NCBI GenBank assembly: GCA_937885175.1
Contig: CAKZZO010000108.1
Span: 1 to 36,265 of the forward strand
Length of the DNA stretch: 36,265 nucleotides
Source: an uncultured Treponema sp.
GTDB taxonomy: Bacteria > Spirochaetota > Spirochaetia > Treponematales > Treponemataceae
Direction: 5' to 3'
Position 1 is the stretch's first letter. Each line of letters begins with the position of its first letter. A program made the position numbers and the translations under genes. The notes beneath the pieces were generated by a model that saw only the letters and a program-made list of their open reading frames with translations, was not told the DNA's origin and ran no database searches. Of the stretch, positions 22,812-31,874 are shown in pieces.

Positions 22812-25319
22812 ATGCGTAAACTGTATGTAAATATCGTCTTTGCCCTTTTGCTCGTATCCTGTCAGGCATCGGCTCGCTCAACAAAACCGTCATATGCCCT
22901 CCTGCAGACTCCCACCGCTTCGGTAACACCATCCACGGTAGGCGGCTTGTCATCGGGAAGTGAAACAGACGCTTCAAATTTCATGTTGGTGGGCGCAGAA
23001 AGTGGTCTGTACAAGATTTCTTCAGTACGTACGGCCATTCCTTTGTGGACAGGGGGAAAAGTGTCCAAAATCATCCGTAGTTCTGAGCGCAAGGAAGATG
23101 GCTCTCTGGGCGAACGCTGGTTTATGATGACTTCTAAAGGCATCCTTACTTCCACGGATTTAGTTACTTTTGAATTCCGCAACGAAGGGCTGCCTTTCTT
23201 AACGATTAAAGAATACGACGGTACTAATACAGGATTCCACAAGCAGATTCATCAGCTGAAAGACTTATCAGTGCATCCTACCGACTCAAATATCCTTGTT
23301 ACCGCAACAAAAGACAATGTATTCATCACCTACGATGCGGGAAAAACATGGCGTTCCATTGGCTCCATGAGCGACAGCACGGCGGGCATTAAGGCAGTTG
23401 CCGTTGCAAGTATGACCAGGGCTGGAACAGGAAAAGCCGCAAGTGTAGCCGCAGACGGCACAAAAATTCCCGCCGTTCCCCCGGAGACAGAACTTGTTGT
23501 ATTCATGTCTCACCCGATTTTTGGCTTTTCATACTATCTGCCTGAGCGGGCAAAACCGCGCTGGAATGATGTTTCTGCGGGCTTTAAGACTATGCAAACC
23601 CAGAGTTATCCCGATGAAATTGCCGATATTCTGCCAGTGGTCTTTACCGGTGCGGATGGCTTTCCGGTAACGGAAGTCTTTGTATCTCAGTCCTACCTTC
23701 CCAATATCTACCGCTTTAACTGGAATGACAAACGGGCAAATCTTTTGTATACCGGCACAGAACCGGTAGACACCATTGACGGCCTCTTCTGGGATGGCGC
23801 ACAACTTTTGTATACCCGCCCTGGCGAAGTGGCAGCCCTTGTTCCTACTGCTCAGAACATGCAGAGCGGCACAGTTCCTCAGGCTTTTAAAAACTGGCAG
23901 TCATACTTTACTGTCCTCGCCCCCAGCGATACCCTCTATGCCGCATGGATTCCCCAAGGTTCTGGCAACGGCCTATCCCTCAATGAATTGTGGATGCTCA
24001 AACCAGAACTCTGCACGTCAAAATATGCAGAAAAGGCTCTGGGACGCAAGGCAATTTACTGTCCTGCAAATCACGTAACAACGGATGAAGGCATTGCCAA
24101 ATACAAGAAAATTATCCTGAATAACAAACTCAATACCCTTGTCATCGACATGAAGGATGACTACGGCCTGCTCCGCTACAACACCAAAGATTCCCTCGTC
24201 ACGGAAAAAGGGTTTGTAAGCCGCTACAGCGTTGATTTGGAGCATTTTGTCAGCGAGTTTAAAAAAGATAACATCTATCTGGTAGCACGCATCGTCGTCT
24301 TTAAGGACAAGCATCTGTCTCAGTACGGCAAGGGAAAGTATGCCGTCTGGAACCGTTCGACAAATGCTCCCTGGATTGGAACCAAAGGATATGAGGAAGT
24401 GACCGATGAATCTACTGGCGAAACGACAAAGAAACTGACCTATTACGATGAAAACTGGGTTGACCCCTACTGTCCAGAAGTATGGGAATATGATGTCCGC
24501 ATTGCACAGGAACTGATTTCCCGCGGATTTGACGAAATTCAGTTTGACTACATCCGCTTTCCCACAGACGGCAAGAATATGGGTTCGGCACAGTATCGCT
24601 GGCGAAGTGACGGCATGGACAAGGAAAGTGCCTTGGTTTCATTCTTGTCCTATGCACGCAAAAACATTGACGCTCCCATTGGCATCGACATTTATGGTGC
24701 AAACGGCTGGTATCGCTCAGGCACGAGAACGGGTCAGGATGTGGAACTTTTGGCAGAATACGTAGACATCATCTGCCCCATGTTCTATCCCAGTCATTTT
24801 GAGCAGTCTTTCCTGAACTACAAGCCCTATTCGGAGAGGCCCTACCGCATTTATTTCTACGGAACCTACCGCAATACGGTGATTGGCCGAAACAGGATTA
24901 TCGTGCGTCCCTGGGCCCAGGCCTTCTACATTGGCGTAAGTTACGACCGTCAGTACTACAACTCAAACTATGTGCAGCAGCAGATTTTTGGCGTGCGCGA
25001 TTCCGTTGACCGAGGCTACATGTACTGGAACAATATTGGTCGCTATGATGACATTCTGCCTGACGTAGGCGACTCAAAATACACGGGCGTTGCAAGTGAA
25101 GCATCTCCCGAATTCAGAAAGCCTGCCTTGAGCGGCGGCATCAAGACGGAAGAACCCACTTCCTCTCCAAAAGATTTGCCTCCCCTTGCTGACGAAAGTG
25201 CTGTTTCCGCGCTGGATTCCATTCAGGAACAGGCTCAGTCTGAGACAAAAAAATCAGGATTTCCCTCACTGGGTGAAATCAAAAAACTGTGGCAGGCTTA
25301 CAGCGAAAGCGGAACGTGA
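22812..25319 (+). CDS. lipoprotein with DUF4015 glycosidase-like domain
   Basis: 835 residues. A lipobox LLVSC (Cys17) predicts membrane anchoring. The N-terminal half (about 40-390) looks like a beta-propeller, with an Asp-box-like ITYDAGKTWRSIG near residue 170. The C-terminal part (about 405-745) matches the putative glycoside hydrolase family DUF4015: GRKAIYCPANHV, LVIDMKDDYG, IVVFKDKHL, WVDPYCPEVWEYDVRIAQELISRGFDEIQFDYIRFPTDGK. The last resembles the catalytic region of TIM-barrel glycosidases, with Asp residues that may be catalytic. No substrate is established. The C-terminal tail (about 770-835) is low complexity. ATG 22812 has a poor ribosome-binding site. The stop lies three bases before mnmE. 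Confidence 0.87.
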   Translation: MRKLYVNIVFALLLVSCQASARSTKPSYALLQTPTASVTPSTVGGLSSGSETDASNFMLVGAESGLYKISSVRTAIPLWTGGKVSKIIRSSERKEDGSLGERWFMMTSKGILTSTDLVTFEFRNEGLPFLTIKEYDGTNTGFHKQIHQLKDLSVHPTDSNILVTATKDNVFITYDAGKTWRSIGSMSDSTAGIKAVAVASMTRAGTGKAASVAADGTKIPAVPPETELVVFMSHPIFGFSYYLPERAKPRWNDVSAGFKTMQTQSYPDEIADILPVVFTGADGFPVTEVFVSQSYLPNIYRFNWNDKRANLLYTGTEPVDTIDGLFWDGAQLLYTRPGEVAALVPTAQNMQSGTVPQAFKNWQSYFTVLAPSDTLYAAWIPQGSGNGLSLNELWMLKPELCTSKYAEKALGRKAIYCPANHVTTDEGIAKYKKIILNNKLNTLVIDMKDDYGLLRYNTKDSLVTEKGFVSRYSVDLEHFVSEFKKDNIYLVARIVVFKDKHLSQYGKGKYAVWNRSTNAPWIGTKGYEEVTDESTGETTKKLTYYDENWVDPYCPEVWEYDVRIAQELISRGFDEIQFDYIRFPTDGKNMGSAQYRWRSDGMDKESALVSFLSYARKNIDAPIGIDIYGANGWYRSGTRTGQDVELLAEYVDIICPMFYPSHFEQSFLNYKPYSERPYRIYFYGTYRNTVIGRNRIIVRPWAQAFYIGVSYDRQYYNSNYVQQQIFGVRDSVDRGYMYWNNIGRYDDILPDVGDSKYTGVASEASPEFRKPALSGGIKTEEPTSSPKDLPPLADESAVSALDSIQEQAQSETKKSGFPSLGEIKKLWQAYSESGT

Positions 25320-25322
25320 TGT

Positions 25323-26744
25323 ATGGATAACACAGGCTACACTCCCGAAGAACCCATTGCGGCAATTGCCACTGCCCTTGCTCCCGCTGCCCTGGGAATT
25401 GTGCGCACCAGTGGCAAAGGCTGTATTGAAAAAATCGCCGCCCTCTTTTCCCGCCCAAAGGCTCTGCTTTCTGCCCAGGCACATTCCCTTGTCTACGGCT
25501 GGATTTGTGCGCCAGAGATGCCCGCAGGCCAATCCCTGGAAGAACGCCGCATTGACGAAGTAATGCTTTCTGTCTACCATGCGCCTCGCTCCTTTACTGG
25601 CGAAGATATGGTGGAAATCAGCTGCCATGGCGGCGTTTCCGTGGTGACTGCAATCTACAATCTGCTGCTGGCAAACGGCTTCCGTGCAGCGGAGCATGGC
25701 GAATACACTTTCCGTGCCTACATAAACGGCAAGACTGACTTAACCAAAGCGGAAGCCGTTCGGGAAATCATTGACGCAAAAACTGACCTTTCTCGTTCAC
25801 GGGCGGCTGGACGATTGGCAGGTCACCTTTACGAAAGCATTGACAGCGTAAAGAAACTGATTGTAGACACCCTCGCTTCCATTGAGGTGGAAATCGAATA
25901 TCCGGAAGATGAAGAAACAATCAGCGAAACCTTTAATCCAGCCAATTTGGAAAAGGCGCGGACACAACTGGCAGATTTGGCATCATCATGGAAAAGCGAA
26001 AAGATTTATCAGGACGGAGCGCGGGTTGTTTTGTGTGGAAGGACAAATGCCGGAAAGTCCAGCCTCTTTAATGCCCTGCTCAAAGAAGACCGCGCCATCG
26101 TAAGTGATATTGCAGGCACCACCCGCGACTGGATTGAAAGCTGGATAAACTTTGACGGCATTCCGGCACGGCTTTTTGACACGGCGGGCTTACGGGAAAC
26201 AGAAGACGTTATCGAAGCCAAGGGCGTGGAACTGACCAAAGACTTGACTCAGGATGCCGATGTCATTCTGTATCTTGTAGACAGCAGACTAGGTCTTACC
26301 CAAGATGACAAATTTTTTTTGCAAAAGGTAAGCAAGCCGCTGATTCTCGTGTGGAACAAATGCGATGCCACAGAATCTGCCTCCAGTGAACAAAAGAAAG
26401 CTGCCGATGAGGAAGATAAAAAACTTGCTTCTGTCACCTGCCCCATCTCTGCCAAAACGGGAGCAGGCATTGCAGCCTTGTGCACGGCCGTAAAAACACT
26501 GCTGCTTGCGGGCAAAGAAAGCGGACGCACACAGACAGGACTGGGAAGCGAACGCCAAAAAAAGTGCGTAGAGGCCGCGCTGGAAAGCGTTACCCATGCC
26601 CTTGCACTCACCAAAGACTACACGCTGGATGCCGTCGTGCAGGATTTGGAAGATGCACTGGATGCACTGGGAACCGTCACAGGCGATGTTACCCCTGATG
26701 ACGTGCTGGAGTCAATTTTCTCTCATTTCTGCGTAGGAAAATAG
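25323..26744 (+). CDS. mnmE: tRNA uridine-5-carboxymethylaminomethyl modification GTPase MnmE
   Basis: 473 residues, standard for MnmE/TrmE. The N-terminal tetrahydrofolate-binding domain has PIAAIATALAPAALGIVRTSG and the SFTGEDMVEISCHGG segment. The GTPase has G1 GRTNAGKS (239-246), G2 GTT (265-267), G3 DTAG (286-289) and G4 NKCD (345-348). The protein ends in the conserved CVGK, whose cysteine is needed for the modification. With MnmG it modifies the wobble uridine of several tRNAs; mnmG is not in the window. It begins three bases after the DUF4015 lipoprotein stop, so translation is probably coupled. The stop directly abuts the stop of the convergent lipid kinase gene. Confidence 0.98.
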   Translation: MDNTGYTPEEPIAAIATALAPAALGIVRTSGKGCIEKIAALFSRPKALLSAQAHSLVYGWICAPEMPAGQSLEERRIDEVMLSVYHAPRSFTGEDMVEISCHGGVSVVTAIYNLLLANGFRAAEHGEYTFRAYINGKTDLTKAEAVREIIDAKTDLSRSRAAGRLAGHLYESIDSVKKLIVDTLASIEVEIEYPEDEETISETFNPANLEKARTQLADLASSWKSEKIYQDGARVVLCGRTNAGKSSLFNALLKEDRAIVSDIAGTTRDWIESWINFDGIPARLFDTAGLRETEDVIEAKGVELTKDLTQDADVILYLVDSRLGLTQDDKFFLQKVSKPLILVWNKCDATESASSEQKKAADEEDKKLASVTCPISAKTGAGIAALCTAVKTLLLAGKESGRTQTGLGSERQKKCVEAALESVTHALALTKDYTLDAVVQDLEDALDALGTVTGDVTPDDVLESIFSHFCVGK

Positions 26745-27665
26745 TCACACAAGAACAGTCAGTCTTTGCGGCAGGACTTCCACCTTTAGGCTGGAGTTTT
26801 CGCCCAATGCCTCTCCATCGTAATGGCAGATTTGCGGCTCATCGCTGGACACTTCAATCGTATTGCAGGTAATCTCGCTAAAGGCTTTTAATTTATTCTG
26901 CAAGCCGAGCAAGATGAAAGGAAAGAATAAAAATCCCTGCCATCGTTTGATGCCTACGCCCATGCCCAAAGAAAGTTTTCCGTCAGCATTGGTGGCCGCA
27001 GGTGCCATGGGAATACCGCCGCCTTCTGTCCGACAGTTCATAAAGGCAAGGTAGAATACTTTTTTCAGGTAGCGAGTTTCTCCGCCGTCAATGCGAATCC
27101 GTGCATCGGTACACTTTAGATGGGCAAGAGTGTCCAAGGCGGCTACAACGTAAATCATTTTTCCCATACGCAGGCGGTTAAAGAATTTTTTGTAGGAAGC
27201 CTCATCAGCCTTGCGCCCAATTATCGCATCCATGCCAAAGCCACAACTGATGCCAAAGATATGCCTTGAACCGTCTGCCTTAGTCACTTGCCCCAAGTCG
27301 ATTTTATGATCTCCGTCTGAGGCAAGAATTTTGGCAAGGGCTTTTTTGTAATTTTTGGTTATGCCAAGCCCACGGGCAAAGTCATTTCCGCTTCCTGTGG
27401 GAATCAAACCCAGTTTGAGTTTCGTAAAATCGGGGATGCCGTTTAAGACCGCATTTACCGTGCCGTCACCACCCATTACAATAAAACGCGCATCGCTATC
27501 GCCTGAGTTGCACACTTCCTGCACAATTTCTACGGCGCGGTGATTTGAAGATGACTTCCAGTAGGTGTATTGAAGCTCACGCTCCTTGAGAATTTTTTCG
27601 ATTTTGGGGAAGAGACGGACTGCTCGCCCGCCCCCCCCGTGATCAGAAATCAGGAAGTAATACAT
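26745..27665 (-). CDS. diacylglycerol kinase-like lipid kinase
   Basis: 306 residues, normal for the DagK/YegS/BmrU lipid kinase family. The GGDGT nucleotide loop is at 65-69 and the GLIPTGSGNDFAR motif at about 86-98. The start MYYFLISDHGGGGRAVR corresponds to the family's NPxSGxGxA segment, here with four glycines. These glycines are encoded by eight Gs in a row (27632-27639), where slippage would truncate the protein near codon 12. The start at 27665 has an AGGAA site and is 11 bases after the flavodoxin gene. It is the last gene of the minus-strand kduI transcript. Its stop abuts that of mnmE. Confidence 0.92.
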   Translation of the reverse strand: MYYFLISDHGGGGRAVRLFPKIEKILKERELQYTYWKSSSNHRAVEIVQEVCNSGDSDARFIVMGGDGTVNAVLNGIPDFTKLKLGLIPTGSGNDFARGLGITKNYKKALAKILASDGDHKIDLGQVTKADGSRHIFGISCGFGMDAIIGRKADEASYKKFFNRLRMGKMIYVVAALDTLAHLKCTDARIRIDGGETRYLKKVFYLAFMNCRTEGGGIPMAPAATNADGKLSLGMGVGIKRWQGFLFFPFILLGLQNKLKAFSEITCNTIEVSSDEPQICHYDGEALGENSSLKVEVLPQRLTVLV

Positions 27666-27676
27666 GCTTGTTCCTG

Positions 27677-28426
27677 TTAAAAATTATCATCGCGGTCAAA
27701 CATATGGGTCACAAATTCAACCACGAGTTTTTTATACACGTCATCGCTGAAAATCGGCTTCTGTAACAGGGCAATCGTTTCCTCAGAAAGGCAGCCTTTT
27801 TCCGCCATTTCAACGCCGCCATTGTAGTATTTATCGTGCAGCATTTTAAGCCGACGTGCTCCTCCTCGATGATGCAGAGACCTCATTTGCGGACAGGCAA
27901 CAAGTTGATAGCCGCCTTTTCCCAAAATGATGTCAAACTGCTTTACAATCGGCTCATACACTACATCAATGTCACACCATGCACAGCTAGAAAGCAGGAG
28001 AATTTTCTGCCCTTCCTTCTGATTTTTGAGGCCATGCATTGGCTTGTTCATCGCATCCGGTTCATCAAGCTGCTGTCCCATGTAGGGATGCACCATGCCC
28101 ACGATTCTGTCCATCAGACATTTCATCTGACCAGGTACGCTGAACAAATAAAGCGGAAAACTCCAAATAACAATGTCAGCAGTCTCCAACTTATGCCGTA
28201 TAGCGGGAACATCATCGTCCTTAATGAAACAAGAGCCATCGGGCCGCCCCCAACAAGAGAGACAACCACGACAGGGCTTAATGTTCATGCGGTCAATGTA
28301 GAGATATTCGCTTTCATAGTTCCCCGATGCCATCATTCCGTCAACGAATGCACTTGTGGGAACCAGTGTTCCGCTGCGCTCGTTTTTCGGACTACAAACC
28401 ATGATTAGTATTTTTTTCTTTTCCAT
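27677..28426 (-). CDS. flavodoxin-fold NAD(P)H-dependent oxidoreductase
   Basis: 249 residues. The start KKILIMVCSPKNERSGTLVPTSAFVDGM matches the FMN-phosphate-binding loop of the NADPH-dependent FMN reductase / flavodoxin group. The block NIKPCRGCLSCWGRPDGSCFIKDD, with four cysteines, is typical of the iron-sulfur flavoprotein-like subgroup. SFPLYLFSVPGQMKCLMDR is a second conserved flavin-site block. The physiological substrate is unknown. It starts five bases after the kduI stop and ends 11 bases before the lipid kinase gene, so all three are cotranscribed. Confidence 0.88.
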   Translation of the reverse strand: MEKKKILIMVCSPKNERSGTLVPTSAFVDGMMASGNYESEYLYIDRMNIKPCRGCLSCWGRPDGSCFIKDDDVPAIRHKLETADIVIWSFPLYLFSVPGQMKCLMDRIVGMVHPYMGQQLDEPDAMNKPMHGLKNQKEGQKILLLSSCAWCDIDVVYEPIVKQFDIILGKGGYQLVACPQMRSLHHRGGARRLKMLHDKYYNGGVEMAEKGCLSEETIALLQKPIFSDDVYKKLVVEFVTHMFDRDDNF

Positions 28427-28431
28427 AGTGC

Positions 28432-29274
28432 CTAGCGCAAATCCGGAGTCTTAATCCAGTCCTGATCGGTATAGGTACGGTTTTCGCCACCCATGCTCCA
28501 GATGAAAGTGTAGTTGCTTGTACCACAGCCAGAGTGAATTGACCAGCTGGGGTTGATGACAGCCTCATCATTGTGCATGACGATATGGCGAGTTTCCTGA
28601 GGTTCACCCATAATGTGGAAGACTACCTGATCCTCTGGGAAGTCAAAATAGAAGTAGACTTCCATGCGGCGCTCGTGTGTATGAGCCGGCATTGTGTTCC
28701 AGACTGAACCTGTTTCCAGATGAGTCATGCCCATAGAAAGCTGACAGGTCTCCAAAACAGAGGGATGGATGTACTGGTTAATCGTGCGGTCATTTGATTC
28801 TGCCGCAGAACCCATGTGCAGATGGTTTGCCTGCTCGTAGGTGATGATACGACTGGGATAGGTGCAGTGGGCAGGAGTTGAGTTCATGTAGAACTTTGCA
28901 GGATTCTTCTTGTCCTTGCTTTCCAGCGTAACTTCCTTGGTGCCTGCACCCAGATACAGTGCGTCGTAGTGGTTTACTTCAAAGGTAACACCGTCAGCCA
29001 CCACAATACCGTCGCCACCAATGTTAATCATGCCCAGTTCGCGACGCTGCAGGAAATAGTCCACGCCGAAATCTTTCATTGCATCAATATTCTTGTCCAA
29101 TTTGATTTTCTTATCAATGGGCATGGCACCCAGCGTAACGATGCGGTCAATATGGCTGTACACAGCCGTCACATCATTCTTTACAAAAATATTCTCTACC
29201 AGAAATTCCTTGCGGATTTCTTCTGTAGTCATGCGCTTAAATGGCTCTTTGCCTGTTGAATAACGAATGTCCAT
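28432..29274 (-). CDS. kduI: 5-keto-4-deoxyuronate isomerase
   Basis: 280 residues, close to E. coli KduI (278). Matching blocks run along the whole protein: IFVKNDVTAVYSHIDRI, FLQRRELGMINIGGDG, NTMPAHTHERRMEVYFYF and ETRHIVMHNDEAVINPSWSIHSG. The zinc ligands expected in HTHERRMEVY and the later histidine are present. The enzyme converts 5-keto-4-deoxyuronate from unsaturated galacturonides to 2,5-diketo-3-deoxygluconate in pectin breakdown. KduD, the next enzyme, is not in the window. I chose ATG 29274, with AGGAGA seven bases upstream. It has its own extended -10 promoter. Confidence 0.97.
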   Translation of the reverse strand: MDIRYSTGKEPFKRMTTEEIRKEFLVENIFVKNDVTAVYSHIDRIVTLGAMPIDKKIKLDKNIDAMKDFGVDYFLQRRELGMINIGGDGIVVADGVTFEVNHYDALYLGAGTKEVTLESKDKKNPAKFYMNSTPAHCTYPSRIITYEQANHLHMGSAAESNDRTINQYIHPSVLETCQLSMGMTHLETGSVWNTMPAHTHERRMEVYFYFDFPEDQVVFHIMGEPQETRHIVMHNDEAVINPSWSIHSGCGTSNYTFIWSMGGENRTYTDQDWIKTPDLR

Positions 29275-29305
29275 TATTTTCTCCTTGCATTCACTAATTT
29301 GCAAA

Positions 29306-29314
29306 AGTATAGCA
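29306..29314 (-). promoter_or_regulatory. extended -10 promoter of kduI
   Basis: The minus strand reads TGCTATACT, 31 bases from the ATG at 29274. It falls between the amidohydrolase stop (29326) and kduI, so kduI can be transcribed separately. Confidence 0.65.
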
Positions 29315-29325
29315 TATTTCTCTAT

Positions 29326-30633
29326 TTAACGGAATAAGAAATTACTGGGATTTTCACTTATCATCAAATTACAGAAGTCGTTGCTCAGGCCACTGTCTGC
29401 AAAACCCCGCCAGTATTCCAAGGCTCCGTCAATTTTGGTAAGGCAGAGTGGCCAGTCCGTGCCAAACATAAAGCGGTGCATATAGCGGATGCGGTTTTCT
29501 TCGGAAGCATTGTCCAGAATGTCCGTCACCTCTTTCCAGATGTTTGACTTTACGCCACCAAAAGAAAAATCACTATAGACATGGGGATAGGTCACCATCA
29601 GATTAAGAATGCGTTCACGCCATGTTTCCACGGAGCCTGTTACGCGGTCAATGATTTTTTGGGAAAGGCTTTTATTCTTTGCAAGTTCAATACCCTTGTA
29701 ATACTGCTGTCCAAAATGCGCAAAGTCAATGTAAAGATTGGGATGTTTTTCCAGCACCTTTTCCCAGCGTTCAGGACTGGTATACTTGAATGAATCTTCC
29801 AGCGAAACCGTGCGGAAGCCCTGATCATCACAATGGCTCACAATGGGAACCCCATGCTCCTCGCAGAAGCTAAAGAGGATTTCTGACTTTTCCCGCAATT
29901 TTTCATCATCGGGATAGGGGTCAAAGCCCATGGGCGGATAGACCTTTACGCCTGCAAAGGCATTTTTGTAGGGCAGATGGTTTTCGTCAAAGCGTTCCAG
30001 CCCCATGCGCCATTTGCCAACCTGCTTCCAGTCGTCAAGAATCTTGTCTCTGTTGGGATTCCAGCCGCTTTTTTTGCCAAAACAGGTTTCCAGCAAGTTG
30101 CGGATAAAGTCTGGCTCGTAGTTCAGCGGATTTATGCCAATGAAGGGGCGCAGAATGATGCGGCTTTCCGGGTGATTTTTTTTGTATTCGCCAATTTCGT
30201 CCAGAATCTGCATGGCCTGCTTAAAGATATCATGCTTTGGGGCTTTTCTGTAACGGATGGAAAGAGGAATGTCTGCATTAAAATCCATTATCTGCGGACA
30301 AAGCACAAGATAGTCATACGTGAGGTTTTTGCCGTTTCCGTTGATGTGGATGCCTGTGCCATTCAAAACAGGAATCAGCTTGCCGTCAGCGTATTCGCCC
30401 CGCAAATCATCTTCATACAGGGCAATTTCGTCCGCCGGCATACGTTCCATGGCATTGAGCAGGTTGAAGACATCACCTTCGCCACTTAACACACCTTTTG
30501 CAATGTAGTCCTTGGCAGACGCAAGCGCAAAGACTTCCGCACTGCCACGATTCTTTGCCAGCTCAACATATGAAGAAAGACACGCATGCTGAAGCGGAAT
30601 CAAATGCATATGGGTATCAAAAGCAAAAGTCAT
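29326..30633 (-). CDS. amidohydrolase family protein (metal-dependent hydrolase)
   Basis: 435 residues from ATG 30633. The N-terminal FAFDTHMHLI has the metal-binding HxH motif (H8, H10). PIVSHCDDQG and IDFAHFG supply further histidines, and the C-terminal FGTDWPLC holds the conserved Asp. The layout fits amidohydrolase_2 (PF04909-type) TIM barrels. The substrate is not identifiable. Location before kduI suggests a sugar-acid lactone or uronate step, which is inference. A G9 tract (30643-30651) lies nine bases before the ATG and probably is the ribosome-binding site. A TTG at 30669 would extend the frame through the G tract, but is less likely. Confidence 0.85.
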   Translation of the reverse strand: MTFAFDTHMHLIPLQHACLSSYVELAKNRGSAEVFALASAKDYIAKGVLSGEGDVFNLLNAMERMPADEIALYEDDLRGEYADGKLIPVLNGTGIHINGNGKNLTYDYLVLCPQIMDFNADIPLSIRYRKAPKHDIFKQAMQILDEIGEYKKNHPESRIILRPFIGINPLNYEPDFIRNLLETCFGKKSGWNPNRDKILDDWKQVGKWRMGLERFDENHLPYKNAFAGVKVYPPMGFDPYPDDEKLREKSEILFSFCEEHGVPIVSHCDDQGFRTVSLEDSFKYTSPERWEKVLEKHPNLYIDFAHFGQQYYKGIELAKNKSLSQKIIDRVTGSVETWRERILNLMVTYPHVYSDFSFGGVKSNIWKEVTDILDNASEENRIRYMHRFMFGTDWPLCLTKIDGALEYWRGFADSGLSNDFCNLMISENPSNFLFR

Positions 30634-30642
30634 GTCCAAAAG

Positions 30643-30651
30643 CCCCCCCCC
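30643..30651 (-). promoter_or_regulatory. poly-G tract at the ribosome-binding site of the amidohydrolase gene
   Basis: Nine Gs on the minus strand sit nine bases before ATG 30633 in the 22-base gap after the outer-membrane protein gene. No other Shine-Dalgarno sequence is present, so the tract itself may pair with the 16S rRNA end. Confidence 0.65.
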
Positions 30652-30655
30652 TTTA

Positions 30656-31804
30656 TTAGTGCAAGGCAAAACGGATGCTTAATGCTCCTGACGGAATTGA
30701 AGACACAAAGTCGTAGCTTCCGCTGAGAGTAATGTCGATAACTGCCAAATCAAATGCAAAACCGCCGTAAATCACCGGGCGCACATGCTCAAAGAGTCCC
30801 TTGTCGCTGCCGCCACTGAAAGTCTGGGGAAGAATACCGTAGTCTATTGCGTTCTGGATATTGCTGTTTGTCTTTAGGATTTTTGCCCAATTTGCCTTTG
30901 CATTCCAGTTGACGCTTGAACTGGTGAACATAACGCGGGCACCTGCAAAGGGGACAAAGAAAACCAATTTCTTTGAAACCTGCGCACTCAGCGAAAGGGT
31001 TGTTGCGCTAAAGTCCATTTCTGCTGCAGAGCCGTCTTTTTCCGCACCAATGTGGCCAGACATGTGGTAGACTCCCAAGCCCACAGACACTTTTGGCAGA
31101 ATTGCTTCGCCTTTTAGAACAGCATAGCGAATGTCACCGCCAATCGTAAAGAAATCAAAGTAGGCAGGACTTATTGCCTTGTCCAGGGCACCGAGTTTTG
31201 AAGTGTCAAGTCCAGAAATGGTAAAGCCTACGTCAAAGGGCAGAAAAAATCCTCCCACACGCAGGTCTACGGTTGCCACAGGAAAGACCATGGTACTGGG
31301 TACGCCACCCATATCAATTCCCAGTGCCTCACCTGTTGTCTTGAGCGCATCCAATTTTAGTTTAGAAACGCCGGCATTGATACCAAAACCAAAATTCGGC
31401 TTGGGCAGGATATGACCAATCCATGCGTCTGCCCATACATTCTGCTGAAGCTGGACATTGGGAATGACGTCGGTCAGAACATCCGTCATGTCGTTCAGTC
31501 CATTAATTACCGTTCCGTAGGGCGTAGTAGTCTTGATGCTGCTATTGCTGAGAAAGTCAGTATATGCTTTCTTTGCTTCATTGACGTAACCTTCCGCTGT
31601 TGCGGAAGTTACTCCATTTTTTTGCAGCGCACTTTCAATTTCTGATTTATGGTCGTTTACGACCGATGCCAAATCATCTGGAACAGAAACCGTAAGAGTC
31701 TCGTCGCTGCCCCATGTCAGCGTTATTTCTTGGTCAGCATAGGCTGTTGATGCCACCATAAACGATGCAATTGCCACAATCGCCACAATCTTTGCTCTCT
31801 TCAT
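30656..31804 (-). CDS. predicted outer-membrane protein
   Basis: 382 residues. A signal peptide (about 1-23, ASTAYA-D) is followed by a polar N-terminal region (about 25-120) with helical sequence. The rest (about 120-382) is a series of alternating hydrophobic strands with Gly and aromatic residues: FGFGINAGVSKLKL, VATVDLRVGGFFLPFDVGFTISGL, LSLSAQVSKKLVFFVPFAGARVMF. It ends in LSIRFALH. This is the pattern of an outer-membrane beta-barrel found in treponemes, but I do not recognise a named protein. GGAGG lies nine bases before ATG 31804. It starts the transcript that continues into the amidohydrolase and kduI genes. Confidence 0.8.
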   Translation of the reverse strand: MKRAKIVAIVAIASFMVASTAYADQEITLTWGSDETLTVSVPDDLASVVNDHKSEIESALQKNGVTSATAEGYVNEAKKAYTDFLSNSSIKTTTPYGTVINGLNDMTDVLTDVIPNVQLQQNVWADAWIGHILPKPNFGFGINAGVSKLKLDALKTTGEALGIDMGGVPSTMVFPVATVDLRVGGFFLPFDVGFTISGLDTSKLGALDKAISPAYFDFFTIGGDIRYAVLKGEAILPKVSVGLGVYHMSGHIGAEKDGSAAEMDFSATTLSLSAQVSKKLVFFVPFAGARVMFTSSSVNWNAKANWAKILKTNSNIQNAIDYGILPQTFSGGSDKGLFEHVRPVIYGGFAFDLAVIDITLSGSYDFVSSIPSGALSIRFALH

Positions 31805-31842
31805 ACAGAAAAACCTCCAATTTTGGCCTCAAGCCTTATTGT

Positions 31843-31870
31843 ATTGTAACACAAAAGAATGAAAAAACAA
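31843..31870 (-). promoter_or_regulatory. promoter of the outer-membrane protein gene
   Basis: On the minus strand TTGTTT (31870-31865) and TACAAT (31848-31843) are 16 bases apart; TGT precedes the -10. It lies in the 70-base gap after the FtsH-like gene. Confidence 0.65.
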
Positions 31871-31874
31871 GTTC

